Part shown: in pieces, positions 60,669 to 64,000 of the stretch
Layout: each line of letters opens with the position of its first letter
Numbering within the stretch: position 1 is the stretch's first letter
Assembly (NCBI GenBank): GCA_017472015.1
Contig: JAFURC010000026.1
Span: 1-64,000 of the forward strand
Source: Bacilli bacterium
GTDB taxonomy: Bacteria > Bacillota_I > Bacilli_A > RF39 > UBA660
Length of the DNA stretch: 64,000 nt
Reading direction: 5' to 3'
Program-made: the position numbers and the translations under genes
Notes under the pieces: model-generated
What the model saw: only the letters and a program-made list of their open reading frames with translations
What the model was told of the DNA's origin: nothing
Databases searched by the model: none

Positions 60669-61417
60669 TGGAAATAATTATTCTTGGAAGTGGTTCAAAA
60701 GGAAATTCCACATTAGTTATTACAAAGACTAAGAAGTTTTTAATTGATGTTGGTTTTTCCTTACCTAAAACCAAAATGATTTTAGAAAAACATAATTTAA
60801 CTATCGATGATATAGATTTTATTCTTTTGACCCATAATCATAAAGATCATACAATAGGTCTTGCTTCTTTAACTAAGAAAACTGAAAAATTTCTTTATGT
60901 TCCAAAAGATATGTATAAGGAAATCAAAAAAATAGTTGAACCAGATTATATTATTCCCGTTTTAGAAGATGATATTTATTTAGATGATTTACATATAAAA
61001 TTTTTACATACTTCACATGATGCGGTTAGTCCTGTTGGTTTTTTAATCGAAGAAGAAACATCTTTAATTTATATGACTGATACAGGTTATATAAGTAGAA
61101 AGAACTTGAAACAAATGCATAACAAGGATTTATATATAATTGAAAGTAATCATGATCCTAAAATGTTAATGGATGGACCTTATCCTTATGTTTTAAAACA
61201 AAGAGTTATTAGTGATACAGGTCACTTATCTAATGAAATGACTGGAAATTATTTAAAAGACTTAATCGGTGATAATACAAAAAAAATAATTCTTGCTCAT
61301 TTAAGTGAAACAAATAATTTAGAAGAATTAGCAATTGAAACTGTTTCTTCCTTAATTGATTCAAGAGTTCCTGTAATTGCAGCAAGACAAGAAAGTGAGT
61401 TAGTGATAACTATATGA
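60668..61417 (+). CDS. walJ: Metallo-beta-lactamase-fold hydrolase WalJ/YycJ
   Basis: WalJ is a 5'-3' exonuclease-like MBL-fold protein whose gene usually ends the walRK operon. The 249-aa protein starts MEIIILGSGSKGNSTLVIT and has the metal motif LLTHNHKDHTIGL (HxHxDH), TSHDAVSPVGF, MTDTGYISRK and the later DTGHLSNEMTG and LAHLSETNN. It begins one base inside the stop of the M23 gene. The walR, walK, walH and walI genes are absent here. The end overlaps rlmH by 4 bp. Confidence 0.92.
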   Translation: MEIIILGSGSKGNSTLVITKTKKFLIDVGFSLPKTKMILEKHNLTIDDIDFILLTHNHKDHTIGLASLTKKTEKFLYVPKDMYKEIKKIVEPDYIIPVLEDDIYLDDLHIKFLHTSHDAVSPVGFLIEEETSLIYMTDTGYISRKNLKQMHNKDLYIIESNHDPKMLMDGPYPYVLKQRVISDTGHLSNEMTGNYLKDLIGDNTKKIILAHLSETNNLEELAIETVSSLIDSRVPVIAARQESELVITI

Positions 61418-61866
61418 TAAAAATAATTTGTATTGGAAAAATTAAAGAAAACTATTTAAGAGAGGCTATTTTAGAATATACAAAAAGAATTAGTAAATAT
61501 ACTAAATTAGAAATAGTTGAATTACCAGATTATGACTATGATATTAAAAAGACTTTAGAAGTTGAGAAAGATAATATTTTAAAAGTGATTAAACCAAGTG
61601 ATTATAATATTTTAATGGATTTAAATGGTAAAAATCTTGATAGTTTAGAATTTTCTCATAATTTAGATAAAATTCGTTCTATGAATAGTAATATTAACTT
61701 TATAATTGGTGGTTCTTATGGAGTACACGAGGAAATAAAAAATAAATGCCAAGAAAAAATATCATTTTCTCGTCTTACATTTCCTCATCAATTATTTCGT
61801 GTAATTCTTTTAGAACAAATCTATAGAAGTTTTAAAATTTTAAATAATGAAGAATATCATAAATAA
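61414..61866 (+). CDS. rlmH: 23S rRNA pseudouridine-1915 N3-methyltransferase RlmH
   Basis: RlmH is a SPOUT methyltransferase that modifies pseudouridine 1915 in helix 69. The 150-aa protein begins MIKIICIGKIKENYL, has the SAM-binding knot region FIIGGSYGVHEEI, and the C-terminal RLTFPHQLFRVILLEQIYRS and EEYHK, all family hallmarks. It overlaps walJ by ATGA. In Bacillus it lies in the same region downstream of walJ-htrC. Confidence 0.97.
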   Translation: MIKIICIGKIKENYLREAILEYTKRISKYTKLEIVELPDYDYDIKKTLEVEKDNILKVIKPSDYNILMDLNGKNLDSLEFSHNLDKIRSMNSNINFIIGGSYGVHEEIKNKCQEKISFSRLTFPHQLFRVILLEQIYRSFKILNNEEYHK

Positions 61867-61868
61867 AA

Positions 61869-61896
61869 ACTTAGAAATTAATCTAAGTCTTTTTTA
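61869..61896. terminator. Bidirectional terminator between rlmH and the ATP-grasp gene
   Basis: A 7-bp stem (61869-61875 with 61882-61888) has T residues on both strands beyond it; it overlaps the end of the minus-strand gene. Confidence 0.75.
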
Positions 61897-63098
61897 TAAT
61901 ATTTTTTATATTTTTTAAATTGATTGATATTTCTCATGATTAGGTAAAAATTTCTTTTAAAACTTTTATCTTCTTTATAAAATAAGGAATGACAAACTTT
62001 TCCTTCTTTAATTAGTTTTTTAACTAAAGCAAGTTTTTCTTTATCTTCAACATAGTCAAGTACTATTTTTTTAGGAATAACATGCCAAAAATAAGGTTCT
62101 TTAACAAGTAATAAATCTTTTTCAATGTTATTAATATAAGAATCAACTATATATTTAGCAACATTATAACCACTTCCGGTATTTCTATAATGACTTCTTC
62201 CTTGACGAATATTAATTTCAAATATTTTAATCTTATTATCTCTTTCATCATATTTTAAGTCACAGTCACACCAACCTTCATAGCCGATTGATTCAAGTAA
62301 GTTTTTAATTTTTAACATTAACTCTTCATTATAAACTGTAATAGTAGCGGCATTTGAACCAAGTCCTTTAGGAGTGTGCTCTTCAAGTAGGACATTACCT
62401 AAATTCATATATTCAACTTTTTTACTTTTTCCAACAAAGACATGCAAATCATACATTTTATTATCATATCCAGGGATTCTATCTTGAATAATCATATTCC
62501 CAAGATATCCAGCATCATATATTTTCTTTAAAGTCTCATCAAGTTCTTCTTTAGAATTAATAGTATAAACCTTATATTGACCAGGAAAACTGGCTTTAAA
62601 ATAAAGAACACTATCAGATGGTTTTAAAATAACAGGGTAATCAAAATCAAGTTTAAAATCTAAACTATCGCCTTTTTTATAAATATGGGTTTTCGGATAA
62701 TCAATATTATTCTTTTCGCATAGTTCATAAAAAGTTTCTTTTAAAACTATTTTATTTAAAGTTTCTAAGTTAGTATAAGGTAAGATAAACTTATCTTTTA
62801 ATTTATCTTTATTCGTAACAATTAAACGAACATAATGATCAGCGCATCCTATTAAAATTAGTTTTTTCTTTTTGGTTTTTAATTCTTTATAAAGATTATT
62901 CATGGTTTTTAAGAAAACTTGATTTTCGTCTAAATCTTTAACTTCACGGTATTCAATTATTTTAGAATGATTAATAATTCCTGATGTATTTCTAGCTAAC
63001 ACGATTGATTTAACTTTATATTCTTCATGAAAAGCCCTTGCCATACTATAAACATTTATATCACTGGCTAAAAGTATTGGAATAAATTCTTCTTTCAT
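61878..63098 (-). CDS. ATP-grasp carboxylate-amine ligase, D-aspartate ligase-like
   Basis: The 406-aa protein resembles the D-aspartate ligase of Enterococcus faecium (Aslfm), which adds D-Asp to the lysine of peptidoglycan precursors. It shares the opening FIPILLASDINVYSMARAFH, LILIGCADHYVRLI, the ATP-grasp YPVILKPSDSV, MIIQDRIPG, the LLEEHTPKGLGSNAATI loop, and the metal-site IFEINIRQGRSHYRNTG. Substrate identity is inferred from this family; related ligases with other substrates exist. GGAGGA (63107-63102) precedes the ATG at 63098; a TTG at 63113 lies ahead of that site. It points away from the VanY-like gene and shares its upstream region. Confidence 0.8.
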   Translation of the reverse strand: MKEEFIPILLASDINVYSMARAFHEEYKVKSIVLARNTSGIINHSKIIEYREVKDLDENQVFLKTMNNLYKELKTKKKKLILIGCADHYVRLIVTNKDKLKDKFILPYTNLETLNKIVLKETFYELCEKNNIDYPKTHIYKKGDSLDFKLDFDYPVILKPSDSVLYFKASFPGQYKVYTINSKEELDETLKKIYDAGYLGNMIIQDRIPGYDNKMYDLHVFVGKSKKVEYMNLGNVLLEEHTPKGLGSNAATITVYNEELMLKIKNLLESIGYEGWCDCDLKYDERDNKIKIFEINIRQGRSHYRNTGSGYNVAKYIVDSYINNIEKDLLLVKEPYFWHVIPKKIVLDYVEDKEKLALVKKLIKEGKVCHSLFYKEDKSFKRNFYLIMRNINQFKKYKKYYKKDLD

Positions 63099-63118
63099 AT
63101 TTCCTCCATTCAAGTATA

Positions 63119-63127
63119 ATTATACCA
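63119..63127 (-). promoter_or_regulatory. Extended -10 promoter of the ATP-grasp gene
   Basis: On the minus strand TGG-TATAAT (63127-63119), 21 bp before the start codon; no convincing -35 box. Confidence 0.6.
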
Positions 63128-63155
63128 TTAAAATAGAAGATTACTATTACAAAAT

Positions 63156-63184
63156 TTGACTTTTTACTCTTTTTATGTTAATAT
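63156..63184 (+). promoter_or_regulatory. Promoter of the VanY-like gene
   Basis: TTGACT (63156-63161) and extended TGT-TAATAT (-10 at 63179-63184) with 17-bp spacing. Confidence 0.7.
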
Positions 63185-63263
63185 AGCCGGCATAAAAGGG
63201 GATATGGTTAAAATTTTAAATTTAATATTTTGTTTTAATTATATTTATTAGGGGGAAATAGTG

Positions 63264-64000
63264 ATGAAAAATTTAATAACTAGAATTATTATGTTAACTT
63301 TTTTATTAATTTTAAGTTTATTTATTGTTATTAAAGATAAAAATACAGAAGATAGTTTTATAAAGAAGACTGAGGTAGAAGTTAATTCAACTACTAACTT
63401 GTATTCATTGTTAAATAAATCTAGTAATGTCATGACCGATGATTATTTAATTGATACAACAGAACTTGGTAAAAAGAATATAGTTGTTTTAACAAAAACA
63501 GGTGATGAAGAAATAAATCATGAATTTATAGTTTCAGTAGTTGATACGGAAAAACCAATTATCTTAGGTAATAAAGAGATTAAAACTAAAGTAAATGAAG
63601 AGATTGATTTATTAAAAAATGTTTTTGTATCCGATAATTATGATAAAAATTTAGAAGTTAAAATAATTGGAGAATATGACTTTAAAACGGTTGGTACTTA
63701 TAATTTAAAATACTATGTTAAAGATTCATCTAATAATGAAACTTATAGTAATTTTTCTTTAATAGTTGATAATAATGATGAGAAGTATTATATTACAAGT
63801 AAAGGTTATAAACTTTTAATAAAAGATGGAGTATCATCTATTGATAATATCATAATTGCTAATAAATCTTATACTTTATCAAGTAATTATGGAAATGGTT
63901 TAACAAGTGATACCATAAATAACTTTAATAAAATGAAAAATGATGCTAGTAAAGAAGGATTAAATCTATATATAAAAAGTGGTTATCGATCTTATTATGA
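63264..64000 (+). CDS. VanY-like D,D-carboxypeptidase, partial at window end
   Basis: The 245 codons visible encode an N-terminal membrane segment (about 8-23), a linker, an Ig/cadherin-like DUF5011 domain beginning DTEKPIILGNKEIKTKVNEE (about 93-165), and then a helical lead-in with NFNKMKNDASKEG and IKSGYRSYYE, the first motif of M15B VanY carboxypeptidases, where the window stops. Such enzymes remove the terminal D-Ala of stem peptides. The catalytic His and Asp residues lie beyond the window. A GGGGGAAATAG site precedes ATG 63264. Its neighbour on the other strand is also predicted to act on peptidoglycan precursors. Confidence 0.78.
   Translation, partial: MKNLITRIIMLTFLLILSLFIVIKDKNTEDSFIKKTEVEVNSTTNLYSLLNKSSNVMTDDYLIDTTELGKKNIVVLTKTGDEEINHEFIVSVVDTEKPIILGNKEIKTKVNEEIDLLKNVFVSDNYDKNLEVKIIGEYDFKTVGTYNLKYYVKDSSNNETYSNFSLIVDNNDEKYYITSKGYKLLIKDGVSSIDNIIIANKSYTLSSNYGNGLTSDTINNFNKMKNDASKEGLNLYIKSGYRSYY

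Noticed and set aside
1-64000. CRISPR arrays, insertion sequences, prophage genes, tRNA or rRNA genes
   Set aside because: No regularly spaced repeats, transposase or phage structural motifs, or tRNA/rRNA signatures were seen on reading both strands.

Overview
The window is a very AT-rich stretch of a bacterial chromosome with gene content and order typical of the class Bacilli. Much of it follows Bacillus-like core blocks: tadA / SRP RNA / dnaX-yaaK-recR-bofA-holB-yaaT-yabB; pth-mfd-spoVT; metS-tatD-yabE-like; spoVG; yabP-yabQ-divIC-tilS-ftsH; rpsF-ssb-rpsR; rplI-dnaB; walJ-rlmH. Trp is encoded by TGG, many genes end in TGA, and prfB keeps its UGA autoregulatory frameshift, so the standard bacterial code applies and not the Mollicutes code. 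A short 4.5S-like SRP RNA, small proteins and a reduced gene set together suggest an uncultured Bacilli lineage near the Erysipelotrichia/RF39 type; that placement is inference. Sporulation-linked genes (bofA, yaaT, spoVT with a sigma-G-like promoter, spoVG, yabP, yabQ, whiA) are present, but spoIIE, rqcP/yabO, mazG, ksgA and hprT are missing from their usual places in this order.

Layout. 1-7000: SRP RNA, tadA, then a long co-directional run of replication/recombination genes ending in an unassigned HEXXH protein. 7000-13400: pth-mfd, then two unassigned genes. 13400-17300: spoVT, a methionine T-box with a nine-codon upstream ORF, metS, tatD, a 3D-domain protein. 17300-25800: a TasA-like exported protein behind a 13-T promoter tract, spoVG, yabPQ, divIC, tilS, ftsH (with an added C-terminal Rho_N/SAP-like motif), a GT2 glycosyltransferase, a LysM lipoprotein. 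25700-32200: dus, an RDD protein, prfB, a YitT-like protein, uvrA. 32200-33100: a YefM-YoeB-type toxin-antitoxin module flanked by short hairpin repeats; the toxin stops at a UGA just before its catalytic His-Tyr. 33100-36400: lgt-trxB-whiA-tmrB-like. 36600-39700: a transglutaminase-like protein, then two minus-strand genes, a kinase-like protein and clpP. 39800-44800: nucleoside kinase, gapdh, an unassigned membrane protein, a candidate small RNA, ftsEX. 44800-51850: clpB without its N-domain under CIRCE control, an AMP-forming ligase, a histidine-less sensor kinase homologue, a YetF/DUF421 protein. 51850-57050: ribosomal/ssb operon, a three-gene cluster of unknown function, rplI. 57050-61870: dnaB, a 750-bp tandem duplication that made a truncated paralogue of the following M23 peptidase, then walJ and rlmH. 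61870-64000: a D-aspartate-ligase-like ATP-grasp enzyme (minus strand) and the start of a VanY-like carboxypeptidase.

Most genes are on the plus strand. Sigma-A promoters with 16-18 bp spacers, many with a TGn extended -10, and short AT-rich hairpin/T-tract terminators are readable throughout. No tRNA, rRNA, insertion sequence, prophage or CRISPR array was seen. The parts most worth a second look are the UGA-interrupted toxin, the candidate small RNA at about 43000, the dnaB/M23 tandem duplication, the T-box uORF, the 13-T promoter tract, the pseudo-histidine kinase, and the recurring ATTTC-NNNN-GAAAT hairpins.
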